Of a stretch of DNA of 64,000 nucleotides, positions 40,801 to 51,455 are shown one piece after another. Made by a program: the position numbers and the translations under genes. Position 1 is the first letter of the stretch. The number at the start of each line of letters is the position of its first letter. The notes under the pieces are model-generated. The model was not told where the DNA came from and did not search any database. It saw only the letters and a list, made by a program, of their open reading frames with translations. The stretch is from Carposina sasakii (lineage: Eukaryota; Arthropoda; Insecta; Lepidoptera; Carposinidae): NCBI GenBank assembly GCA_014607495.2, contig CP053175.1, forward strand, positions 6,510,001 through 6,574,000, written 5' to 3'.

Positions 40801-43800
40801 TTAAAATTTAACGAGCGACAGCGAAAAGTTATCGAAACATTGTCTCCAATAGGAAGCCTATATTTAGCCCGTTCATCTCATCGTAGGTCGTACGAACGTC
40901 TCGACAGTCTGTAACGCTTTCGTCACACTGTACCACTGATTTTATAGCTTTACGGAGCTAAACACAGATCGTTCTACTATGTGCTACTCACTAGGCTCTA
41001 TGTGCTAAGCTTTTGGTAAATGCGGTGATAGCCCAGTGGTTAAGACATGCACCTTCCAAGCGGGAGGCGTAAGTTCTATCCCAGTCACGGGCCTGTACCA
41101 ATGAATTTATTTCATGTACAGATTTTAATGTTGTGAAATTGTCACTTAGCTGGTGCCTCGAAAGCACGTAAAACCGTTGGTCCTGCGCCTGATCTCTCTC
41201 CGTCGTGTCGGTTTTCCGTCCCATCGGACTATGAGAGTGAGGGGGTAGAGAGTGTATCTGTGTTTGAGCACACACTTGTGCACTATAATATCTCCTGCGT
41301 ACCTGGCTAATCTCCGTAGCGATTGGTCGCCTTGGCCGAAATACGGTCGGAGATCTTCACATGGTAGAGTGCGTTTCACCATAAATGATGGGCGCTGAAT
41401 GTGTGAGATTACCTTATCTGTGTCACTGCATACAAAAAATGTTAGTTCCGTAATCAGGCATAGGAGTTATTCTGTGAAACGCACTCTAGTGTGACTATAC
41501 ACAACTCTTATTCTTTCAGATATAGATGCCCCACCCTAGTAGAGTCCTACAGCGCGTCAACCATAGAAAGCAAGACAAAAAAGCTAAAAATCGACCCAGG
41601 CCTCCGAAAAGGCTACCAATGGCTCCTAAACTACGTGTTCCGTCGCTACGGGGATATCAATTTGCGCGTCCAAACAGATATTTACGCGGACCTGGAGCGT
41701 CGTAAACGTATGCTAGTTAAAAACTCCAGCCAGGCTTCTCAAACGTTTACGGCGGTAAGCGACGATATAGCAACCCAAACTGGCTTCGAAAATCCCAATT
41801 TCGAACCTCCAAAATCGGCGATCGATCGCGAAAAGGACTTAGAACGGGGCGTGATTGTTGTTAAACCTGTCACACATAAAATAAATAGTGTAGACACAAC
41901 GATTACTATCGAAAGCGTGGATGAGAGTGAACCTACTAGTGGTTTGAAGCCAAAATTGTCTCCGTTATTTGGCCGGGCGAGTGATAGTTCCACTATGACT
42001 GATAATGCGAGGGTCGAGCTCGAGCCGAGAAGCGAGTTTAGGAAGTTGTCTCCGATAGTAAGGAATAAGAGTGGAGCGAATCAGCATATCGATTTTAAAA
42101 ATAGGCCTCAGTCGAGTCCCACACTGAAGAATAAGATTAAGGTAAGATGTGGTTATGTTTTAGTTATTATTTCTTATTTTAGGATATAGACGTGAACACC
42201 TACAGTATTAGGCTTTTAAAACGAAGATCCCCAATTGCGGTTTCTTGTCACAATAAATGGAACAGATGAAAGAGGAAGAACGGAGATTAGTTTACGTATG
42301 AAGGTTGAACTTATTGTTTCTTTCTGAAGCTCCCATGGCTTACATTGTGGTGTTTTTAGCTACATTTCTAATCTAATTGTTGGAGGTTGGAGGACGTCCC
42401 CTATACCCCTCTTTCTAGTTGATCTAGCTAGATGAAACGCTAGTAAAATATTTCGATTTGAACAATCTCACCGAAAGTGTAATCTTCTTTTATCTTACTT
42501 TAACGAATGGCTGCTTTTGAACAGGTCTTTATTTAAAAAACGTGTCAGCAACAATTAATATTCTTAGTATAATCCCGCTATAATTGTCTCAGATGGAGCC
42601 AATATCGAAAGACTCGTCCCTCCAGGAGGATAAAGTTGTAGACCCCATGTCGGGAGACGGCGGGCGCGCCCGGGGGACGGCGCTAGTCAACGACGTGCCG
42701 GCGACACTACTGCATAAAGAGATCGTGCTTACTGAGCGAGGTACTTTATGTTAATATTCTAGCTAGACCTGTGCTGATGCGGTGCTTCACTAGAATACAT
42801 CAGCTGCATCTCCTTCCGTGCATGTCTTAAGAGTCTACTAAGGAACAAAATGTATGAATTACAAGTGGAAGACCGAGTGGACTGAAAAAAAAAATAGAAA
42901 TTATCCGTGATAAAGAGTAGACTATATTCTTTTTCAGGCTCAAGACTATGTGACCAAAATTTTACACCTGTGATCCACAAATAAACACCTTTCATGTGAT
43001 TTGAATAGGTATCACAATAAAAATTAACCGCACGTGTGTTTTCAGACATTCTAGCGAAGAGCGCGTCGTCTGACGTGACCCTGCAAGCGATGACGTTACC
43101 GCTGAGCGCGCGGCCGGCATCCGCCTCCGCGCTGGTGCGCAAACAACTCGAGATCTCCTCACAACACAAACGACGACTCAGCCTTCGGTGTAAGTTACGT
43201 AGCTTTAAATTAAATTAATTATTATTCACACACTTCATAGTACAGTACATTAAGATCTATAAGGTCTTGTGTCGTGGGTACTGCTAAGCAACATCCATGA
43301 CTCGGAAACAAACATCGATATTCATATCAATTTGGATTCAAACTCAGGACCTATGTCTACTGACGTCTTAACTTACGAGTAAGTGTCCGCGTGAGGGTCA
43401 TAGCACTCGTGCGAAATTTTCGATGCTGTTCGCAAGCCTAGTCACTAACACCCTGTATTTTGGTAAAATTTAGTAAAACGAATTGATTGATCGTGTTTTT
43501 TGTTAGTTGGCATAGCGAAGATGGACCTCTCGAGTGAATCTGGAGTAAATTGGCCGAAATACATGTTTACTGCAATAAAATAGCAAATTGTTCTCGATAA
43601 ACTTAGTATTTGTAATGTTTTTAGCATATTTCCATTATGTATGAACTTTAAATTATATGAAATGTATTCTCAGGATGGGGTTGTCAAAACTGCAGGGTCA
43701 TAAATCCCACAACCACGTTCAGTATAGCGAGGACAGACGTAAATGGTCAGTGACAAGTTGCTACCTTATCGCCTGAGAGAACGCCGAAGTTCCTTAGTCG

Positions 43801-44021
43801 ACTCTTACGACATGCACGGAAGGAGATGCGGCTGATGTATTCTAGTGAAGCCCCGCATTAGCACAGGATCTTTTTCTTATTATTTGTGTATTTTTTTTCC
43901 AGACATGCATCGTAATAAGACTAGTCCCGAGCGCGTGTCTATGCTTATCTACGAACCGTCTAAACTGCCCAAAAAACATCTAGACAAAGGGGATTATGAA
44001 CATGCAGCCACAATTAACTGA
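37898..44021 (+). CDS. Arl13b: ADP-ribosylation factor-like protein 13B
   Basis: A cilium-linked GTPase that acts as exchange factor for ARL3 and is needed for axoneme structure and signalling (known for the family). Six coding exons join in phase: 37898-38249, 40558-40657, 41520-42141, 42593-42740, 43046-43189 and 43903-44021, giving 494 residues. Motifs are GLDNAGKT (24-31), PTVGF (47-51), DLGGG (67-71, with Gly where most GTPases have Gln, as in ARL13B) and NKQD (126-129). A long charged, Ser/Pro-rich tail follows. The N-terminus MGNC fits N-myristoylation plus palmitoylation. A GTG lies just before the ATG but is not a eukaryotic start. An AATAAA occurs at 44,385. The exact last exon is less certain. 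Confidence 0.9.
38990..39235 (-). mobile_element. tRNA-headed SINE, family A, in Arl13b intron 1
   Basis: It is a near full-length reversed copy, B box complement GGGATTCGAACCC, ending CCAATCGGCCG. It has the best-preserved body of the family here. Confidence 0.85.
39503..39692. mobile_element. PIF/Harbinger-like MITE (190 bp)
   Basis: The ends GAGCGCGTTCACATAAAAC and (inverted) GGGCGCATTCACATAGAAC are flanked by TTA on both sides. It lies in Arl13b intron 1. Confidence 0.75.
41025..41400 (+). mobile_element. tRNA-headed SINE, family C (full)
   Basis: It has the head GCGGTGATAGCCCAGTGGTT, a body with GGGCCTGTACCAATGAATTT and TGTTGTGAAATTGTCACTT, and a 3' part with GCACACTTGTGCACTATAAT. The body shares about 55 bases with the terminal arrays of the virus-like element. 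Confidence 0.75.
42770..42850 (+). mobile_element. SINE fragment (GCATGTCGTAAGAGTCGACT family)
   Basis: GGTGCTTCACTAGAATACAT and the rest of this unit also occur near 17,040, 35,460, 49,010 and 53,560 (plus) and near 19,000, 21,900, 29,040 and 43,780 (minus). Confidence 0.65.
43218..43370 (-). mobile_element. tRNA-headed SINE, family A (5'-decayed)
   Basis: AAGGTCTTGTGTCGTGGGTA through CATGACTCGGAAACAAACAT, reversed, with the tRNA-like head mostly lost. Confidence 0.65.
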
Positions 44022-46070
44022 ATACAATTTGCCGAAGATATCTGTGCATAAAACAGTGTCAAAAATACAGGTAATTATTTAAGTATATTAAACTGTATTT
44101 TGATTGTATATTCGAATTTGCTTAAATGCCTCATTGGTGATTAAACCATGCCAAAACTTGTTTGTTTAGTTTGATGTTTTGCACATGTATCTTCGTCAGA
44201 GTATAGTCTTGATTATGATAGATTTGTAAGGTAGATGCAAAGTTGATTTTTATTATAAATGGTAATTCAAATTGGATTATATACAAATTTCAATACTTGT
44301 GGTAAAATTTTTAGTATATTTTGGAGATAAGCTAAATATTTAATTTGTTTATCTACCATATAATATGTCATAAAATTAGGGTCAAATAAATACTGTAAAA
44401 CATATACAAAAACTTCTTGTGATGAAGCTATCGGGATTAAAAAATAACGTTGCCAATAATGTAATTTAAAAAGAGATGGAAAAATTCAAATTTAAACTAA
44501 TTCTTATTTCAACTAATTTCATATTAGAAAGTAGATTCTGTTCATTCTATATAGTTATATTTTTATTGAAATTATTATCTCTGAAAAAATTACAAAAACA
44601 ACTAGTTCCACTGTTCAAAGGAACTATTGAGTGAAATAGACTCTACAATGTTTTCATTTGTTTTTCCCTCATACAAAATATGATAAACGACATTTCCTGT
44701 AACTAGTCTAAAACTTAAGGTTGTCTAGTATTAATGTGTATTTAAGAGGAATTTGCAGATTTTTTAAAGGACTTTGTTGATTTTGGGTTCTAAATTCTAG
44801 CAACTTTTAGTGACCAAATAAAAAAAAAAACTATAGACACAGAAATTGAAGTCGGAAGGCGTTGGTTCGATCTCAGTCACGGGCCTGTACCACTGAATTT
44901 ATTTAATGTACTATACCCGAGGAGGGTTGGCGTCAGACAAGCAGCCGGACGTAAAAATAAAGCCAAATCTATGGCAATGTGAGTTTCGAAAGAAACCATA
45001 TTGCTTTGACCCCATAAATAATGGGTAAAGAATATGAGTATAGACACTGAATAGTATAGGTACTGAGGAGAGATGTCACAAGTACTCGCTAAGCCTACAT
45101 TCTTTATACGAGTGTTTAGCGAAAACGCCTGCTAAGGTTAGCTCCCTACGGTGCGTTATAGCCCGCACCGGCGACGACGCACCGTGGGAAAATTATCGTT
45201 AGGTTGTAATGAAGATATTTTAGGTATGGTGAATGTCTGTTCGTTGTCATCGCATCGTGGGAAGCCAGCATATGATTTCATGACAGAATGAATATAGTGT
45301 ACATTTGTACGATGAGGCTATGCAAGCCAAATTGCATCTTATTCGAAGATCTTACGTATTACGTCATTGCTTCAACCTATTTGTGTCTCTTTCTAAGATA
45401 TAGCTCTATCCCTTTTTCACCTACATAATTATTATTGGACCAAATTGTTGTCACTACTAAAGTTGCTAGTTTTATTCTACAATAAATAAAGGAGTATTTA
45501 TTTTATAAAAGGTAAGCTTTTGCCTTTTAAAATTTATTGTTTATATTTAAGTGAATAATGTTTCATTTAGTTTGTTGTTGATATAAATTAATGAAATGCC
45601 ACAGGGTGTAGACTATTTATGTATAGTAGGTATATAGATATACTGCCATATTTTGTGCAACTAAGTCATTCTTCATAGGTTTATTATTTGATAAATAGAC
45701 ATAAACTTAAATATTATACTCTAATCCACTCCAAACACTAAAAATTGTAATACACACACACATACATACAGGATGTGTGTGTGTGTGTGACAGCCAGGCA
45801 AATACTGAAACACTGAACAAGTACCATTGTTTTGAGTTACATGACTGTGTTATTACTCGCAGGAAATGCATTTTTAATTTAATTATCCGCCATGTTTGCT
45901 TTCCGCGCCAATTTCTGTTTTTTGGATCACTTGTGACTCTCCATTGGGGTTGATTAGTATTTTAAACTTTTTTGGGGCCAACTTTTTTTTGAAAATCATC
46001 CATAGTTCAAAATTTAGTTTGACGTCATTATCTAAGGCCTACTTAAACGAACTACATAATTTATTATATG
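44022..46070. other. Arl13b downstream region
   Basis: It holds a SINE B leader (44,425-44,490), a SINE C fragment (44,860-44,950), a hairpin ACGGTGCGT / ACGCACCGT (45,148-45,185) and CA/GT microsatellites (45,752-45,790) that could form a hairpin. Confidence 0.45.
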
Positions 46071-46080
46071 CGGGATAAGG

Positions 46081-46130
46081 TTGATGCTGTCTCTATCTTG
46101 ATCTAGATTTAGAGAAAGACAGCATCAAAT
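46081..46130. repeat. Foldback hairpin with GATGCTGTCT arms
   Basis: TTGATGCTGTCTCT is followed about 20 bases later by AGAGAAAGACAGCATCAA. A near copy lies at 51,290-51,337 next to the 3' end of the TMC gene. Confidence 0.55.
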
Positions 46131-49100
46131 TTATTATTCAATAATCTATCGACTATTGGAATAATTTATCCTTACTCCCTATCTGAGCATAATCTATGTA
46201 CATGATAGAAATTGGTGTTTGGGGTAAGTATCACATAAATATGAGATAAATAATAATGTTACCGAAACAAAGAAAGAGTATTTTAACATCACATGGCTTT
46301 AATGAAAATAGCAAAGAAAAAAAAAAGAAAAAAATTATATTAACTTTTTAAAAAAGTAGCAAAATTATAATATTAAAAAAATAATTCGTCAATTTATAAG
46401 TCTAGGTAGTACTAATATTGTGATTTAAAAATATGAATAGAGTATTTAGTTTTGTACTTTGTGTACTGAATGTAAGGTTTCCTAATAAAAGTTGAATTTA
46501 ATGTTATGCATTTTATTTTACGTATAATGTTATTTCTGACTACCCCTTTTTTCTTTTAATATAACTATTGTAAATAAATAAATATGGAAGGTAGGCAGAT
46601 GAACCGTTAATTATAAAAATATAGAATATTGAATAATTGAGGGTAGATGAATATTTTTTTTATTCTGAAGGAAAGGCAAAGGAAACTGCCCATGCAGCCA
46701 TTGCCTTTAGTAAAATGATTTCTGAATTTGTAATTAATGACAATAAATAAATGGAAACATCAAGAAAACCTTTAAAAACGAGTGTATAAATATGTATGTA
46801 CGATTCAAGAAAATTGTCTGAATTAAATATAAACATTAAACAATTAACTAAAATATTGAGGGTAGAGTTAATTGTCAATGACGTTAAAAAGTGCGCGAAA
46901 CGTAACAGCTGTCAGTATGACATGTAGCCACGCCCTAAACATCTTCCGTCCTGCTTCATCGCTATTTGCGCACGCGCCCAATAATTACCTCTTGCTGCCT
47001 TCTCTTGGTAACCGCTCCTTCGATTGAGGTGGACTTAAAGCGACTAAATAACACCTCTTGATACTTTTTGATGCCCTAGTACTTTTGTGTGATTTCTTTA
47101 CTATTTGTGAATTTAAATAGACTCCTAACAATCTCTTGCAAAACTTTATGCTATCCTAGTAGTTTTGCCGACCGCTCCATGGATTGTTATGGGCTAAAAG
47201 CGACTAGATAACACCTCTTGCTACTTTCTGATACCCTAGTGTTTTTTGTGTGATGTCTTTACTTAGTAGTAGTATTCTTTATTGTAAACATAAATTTTTA
47301 TCATAGACAGTAAGTTATAAAAGAAATAGTACAAAGGCGAGCTTATCTCTAAAAGAGATTTCTTCCACTATTTTTTTTCTTTTTTTTTAAAGGGGGTTTT
47401 TACCCACGAGGGTATGTCTTTACTATTTGTGGATTAAAATAAACTCCTAACAATCTCTTGCAACCTTCGGCTATCCTAGTAGTTTGTGAGCTGTTTCGTA
47501 GTCTGATTACGTATCTTCTTACAGCAGCGAAAATTGTACAGCTCTCGCAATGCAATTTGCTGTTAGGTAATACGCATTTTATAAGCAATTTTTGCATTAA
47601 CTTTATTTGATAGGTACGTAATAAGTGGGAATAGATAGGGAAGGAAATGAAATACAGATGTTATACAATGACTACGCTTTTATTTGTATATTTACTAGTA
47701 TTTTTGGCATAAACTTGCGGTAAATGCCCCGGCAGTGTACAGTTTGTCTTGGAAGATTACTATATTAAAGAAACATGACACTAAACTGAATATTTGGTAT
47801 GTACTTACATGAATACGAAGAGAAACAATTTTAATACCATAATATAATTGCAATTTTCAAGGCTGTTTTCCTTTTTTAAAGAAATGTAAATAAAGACGTG
47901 TTAGTAGATAATTTTGAGCAAAGGTTACAGTCATTAGAGTAGAGTATATTTCTTTATTTCTTCTCAAACTAAATTGCCACTCCTTCAACACATACAATTT
48001 CTTATTCTTTATTGCACACAAAAAAATATACAATTTGATTTTAATAGGGATGTTTACTATGGTTGAATTTTAATGACATTTTATGCTTATCAGAATAAAT
48101 CATCAAAATCATACCTATCTGTAAAATTACAATTTGATTAAATTTCCAAACGAGGTAGTAATAAGCCTTCAAAGTTAAGTGGGCAAGTCCATTTTTCAAA
48201 TGTATAATTAATTGAAAATTACAACATCACATATCCACCTGCATCATTTACAGAAACTTTTGCTTTGTGACCATATTTATAAAAGCAATATTTAAAATAG
48301 ATGCAGAACAAAAGTTCTTTTACGCGCATACAAGTTACGAAAGAGTGACGTCATAATTGTGGTAGCCGTTTGTATGGAGCGTTTTTTGGCAAGTCTGAAA
48401 TTGTGATTTTGAAATCGTTATATCCCGGAAAGTTTTCACACTAGCGAAGTTTTTCTTTCGCAGATGTTTCTTTTATTTTATGATCTTTCGATATACATAC
48501 AAATAAAAAACCGTAAACATCCCTATTGTAATCACTTTATGTGTGCGTTTACCAAAAAATCTAATTATTACAATCATAATGGCAAATTAGATTGTATCGT
48601 GTGGAAGGATATCACATTTTGCAGATTATAACATTAGATGGTTTTGTGGTATTACAATAAAGCTCTCTCCTAACAGTAACTTACACAATAACAATAATGC
48701 AAGTATTTAACAATAAAATGGCAAACATTTTGCATTGAGTATAGACATTACAATAAAAAACTTACAAAACCTAGTTATATAGAAACAAACATTAAAAATG
48801 TGCGAATACTGTGATAAAACTATATTGTCGTGTATACTATACATATATTTTCCTTGACATTTTGCTTGTGAAGTATTTTTTAATTACTTAAGTATGAGAT
48901 CACTTAATAGAAATGCTTTAGTTACAGTATAGCCGGGTTTAGATATTATGTTTAATAATAATTTTAAAAAATCTATTAAATTTGGACGACACAGACACCC
49001 ACGGTCCTTACTACAATACATCGGCTGAATCTCCTTCCCATCTGGGAAGAGTTCATTTTGGGAATTGTCGTTACGGGAATATGGTTCTGTCTGGGTTGTG

Positions 49101-49314
49101 GTCCTTTTTTGAAGAGGTCATTTAAGGAAGTGGACATTAAGGAACCATAACGTTCGAAAGGTGCATGTCGTAAGAGTCGACGAAGGATTATTATGTTTTA
49201 TTTAGGGGCGTTCCCTTAGGCGATAAGCTTGTAACTTGCCCCTTAAGGCTCCGTTGGCTGTAGGACATCGTTCGTTTTGCTACAGTTTTGCTACCGCATT
49301 TTGGAAACACAGTC
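46131..49314. other. Spacer between Arl13b and the TMC gene
   Basis: It contains a piece of the 400 bp repeat (46,660-46,790), two diverged copies of a segment reading ACACCTCTTG.TACTTT.TGAT (47,050 and 47,210), and SINE pieces near 49,010-49,240. No gene is seen. Confidence 0.4.
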
Positions 49315-49324
49315 GTGGGTATAA

Positions 49325-49535
49325 TAAATATAAAATATAAATAATCACACACTTCACAACACACTGACTTAGTCCCACATTAAGATCCCCAAGGTCTCGT
49401 GTCGTGGGTACTAAGCAACGGTATATAAATACATGGATAAGTATCTCGGAAACATCGATATTCATCATATCAATGTTTGCACCTACCGGGATTCGAACCC
49501 AGGACCTATGACCAACTACACCAATCGGTCGTCAA
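49325..49535 (-). mobile_element. tRNA-headed SINE, family A
   Basis: It is a reversed copy with B-box complement GGGATTCGAACCC and ends CCAATCGGTCG. Confidence 0.8.
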
Positions 49536-49551
49536 TAATATATATGTGAAT

Positions 49552-49715
49552 ATAGCCTCGGCAAGCGTAGCGTTGGGCGTCCTCCGGCCAGGTGGACCGA
49601 TGACTTAAAGAGGACGGCTGGTAGTGACTGGATGGCAAAAACGGGAGATCGAGCCATGTGGCGTACACTGGGGGAGGCCTATGTCCAGGAGTGGACTGTA
49701 ATAGGCTGATGATGA
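49552..49715 (+). pseudogene. C-terminal remnant of a LINE reverse transcriptase ORF2
   Basis: The stretch translates to a piece ending GRPPARWTDDLKRTAG and then AMWRTLGEAYVQEWTVIG, the usual end of a non-LTR retrotransposon polyprotein, followed by stops and GATGATGAT. It explains the source of the solo CCAGCAGTGGACTGCAATAG tails in this window. Confidence 0.75.
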
Positions 49716-50253
49716 TCTATATAGCATTTTAACCATCTTTCTCGCTCTAGCAAGTGACAGTTCTGAGCGGTAGGAGAGGATAGGGCTTTGGAAATAAGCG
49801 TGGAAGAAGAAAAGCGTGCTGACTTGTGTGATCCAAAATCTATAACTGTAGAAGTCCATTTCACAGAATAACTCTCATGCCAGACTTCGGAACTATCATT
49901 TTATATGCAATGACACAGATAATGTAAGTCATATACATAGTAACTAGCGCCATTTGGTGAAACGCACTCTACACATACAACTTTTTGGTTACAGTTTATA
50001 TATAAATTAAACAGGTATTTCCTACATTATCACATATATCTAAATCCGGCATAGACGTTATATACAATGTATATTACAATATCTTACACTAGTTCTCGTA
50101 TAAAATGGATACTCTCGTCTTAATCAGCCTCTAGATATTTAAATTAGAATTTTATTTTTAATCTACTGCATTCTATTTTAAATTGGCCTCAAACCTTGGT
50201 TTGTTATCGTATGATGCTATTATTTATAGCAAATACGCAATAACAACCTACCG

Positions 50254-50443
50254 GCCCCCTTATTACCTAACTAGCAAAAGCAAAGCGATAGCGAAAATTG
50301 TACAAAAATCGCTGATTGCTTGTCAAATTCATATTACGTAAAATGAATTTCAAAGGAACTTTGACATTTCAAGGCGAATATTGTACAATTTTCGCTATCG
50401 CTTTGCTTCGGCTTTGCTATTGCAAATTAGGTAATCAGGGGGC
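50254..50443. mobile_element. MITE with long inverted ends (190 bp)
   Basis: The ends GCCCCCTTATTACCTAACTA and (inverted) GCCCCCTGATTACCTAATTT extend into arms of about 60 bases sharing AAAGCGATAGCGAAAATTGT. A second copy in the opposite orientation is at 53,633-53,811. Confidence 0.8.
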
Positions 50444-50455
50444 GGTAAATCTATG

Positions 50456-50651
50456 GTTTCCTATAATAGCGGTGCCGTAAAGTATCGGCCGTAGTACACC
50501 GGCGAAATTATGTAACAAACGATTTCTATGTAATAAAATTGTTGCGATTTCCTGAAAGCTATATTTATCACAGTTGCGTTGTTTAGGTACATAGAAAACG
50601 TTATAGTGACGTTAATCGCCGCTAAATTACGGCACCGCTATCATAGAAAAT
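50456..50651. mobile_element. Second MITE directly beside the first
   Basis: The inverted ends share ATAGCGGTGCCGTAA (left at 50,465, inverted right near 50,628-50,642). Confidence 0.65.
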
Positions 50652-51226
50652 CAAAGCTTAATGCCTTACGGCTAGTAGCAATACTAGAGATCGAGCCAAA
50701 TCATGGTTTGCTTGAAAGACTTCATTTGAGTAAGTACTAAAATTATTTTCTGTAAAAAATGTTAGTAAATTGTGACTACATTACAATTATTATTTAGGTG
50801 GCACTTTTCATTAAAATAAGTACTAATATACTCATAAGACAATTTTACAAAAAAGACATGATATCTAATTCAATATAATACAAAATAAAGATTTAAAAAG
50901 TAAATAAGTATAATTTTTTTTAAATTTCTACAGTTATGACCAGATAAATTTTAATGCTAGGTACAAAAAAGGTTATTATTATCGGATGGACGTATTGTCA
51001 TGATTAGAACACAATTATAATAATTTCAAAAATAAATAATTAATAGACACAGGTCAAAGTTATACAAATAGAAATAGTTTCCAATGATAAATATGTTTTT
51101 ACGATAAAATTAGAGAATAAATAATGTAAAAAAAAACCTTAGTCTTATAAATATTATCAAATATACATTTATACATACCTACTCGCCAATTACAAGAATT
51201 ATTTGGCCATACTATTGAATTGCATC

Positions 51227-51232
51227 TTTATT
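51227..51232 (-). terminator. Possible poly(A) signal of the TMC gene
   Basis: AATAAA on the minus strand about 225 bases after the stop. Another lies at 51,308-51,313. Confidence 0.35.
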
Positions 51233-51289
51233 TATTTCCGCCGGATTTATTTGCACCGGAAGTTCTTCCCTTTTCAACATTTCGACAAG

Positions 51290-51337
51290 TTGATGCTGTC
51301 TCTTGTCTTTATTAAGTTTTAGAGAAAGGCAGCATCA
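51290..51337. repeat. Foldback hairpin in the TMC 3' region
   Basis: GTTGATGCTGTCTCTTGTCT and AGAGAAAGGCAGCATCAA face each other. It is a close relative of 46,081-46,130. Confidence 0.55.
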
Positions 51338-51455
51338 AATCATCGGTTAGTTACTATCTGCCTATTGAAAAATCTGCCATAAAGCAACATCACTTATCTA
51401 AAATATACGCACAAAATTCCCTACGTTTACATAAGGTACATAATAAAACCTAAAA

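Noticed and set aside
43903..44070. Alternative reading frame of the last Arl13b exon ending at a donor-like CAG/GTAATT
   Set aside because: The frame has stops near the exon start and cannot be joined in phase to the previous exon.
45752..45790. CA/GT microsatellite pair as a functional hairpin
   Set aside because: Adjacent AC and GT runs fold by chance; nothing else supports a function.
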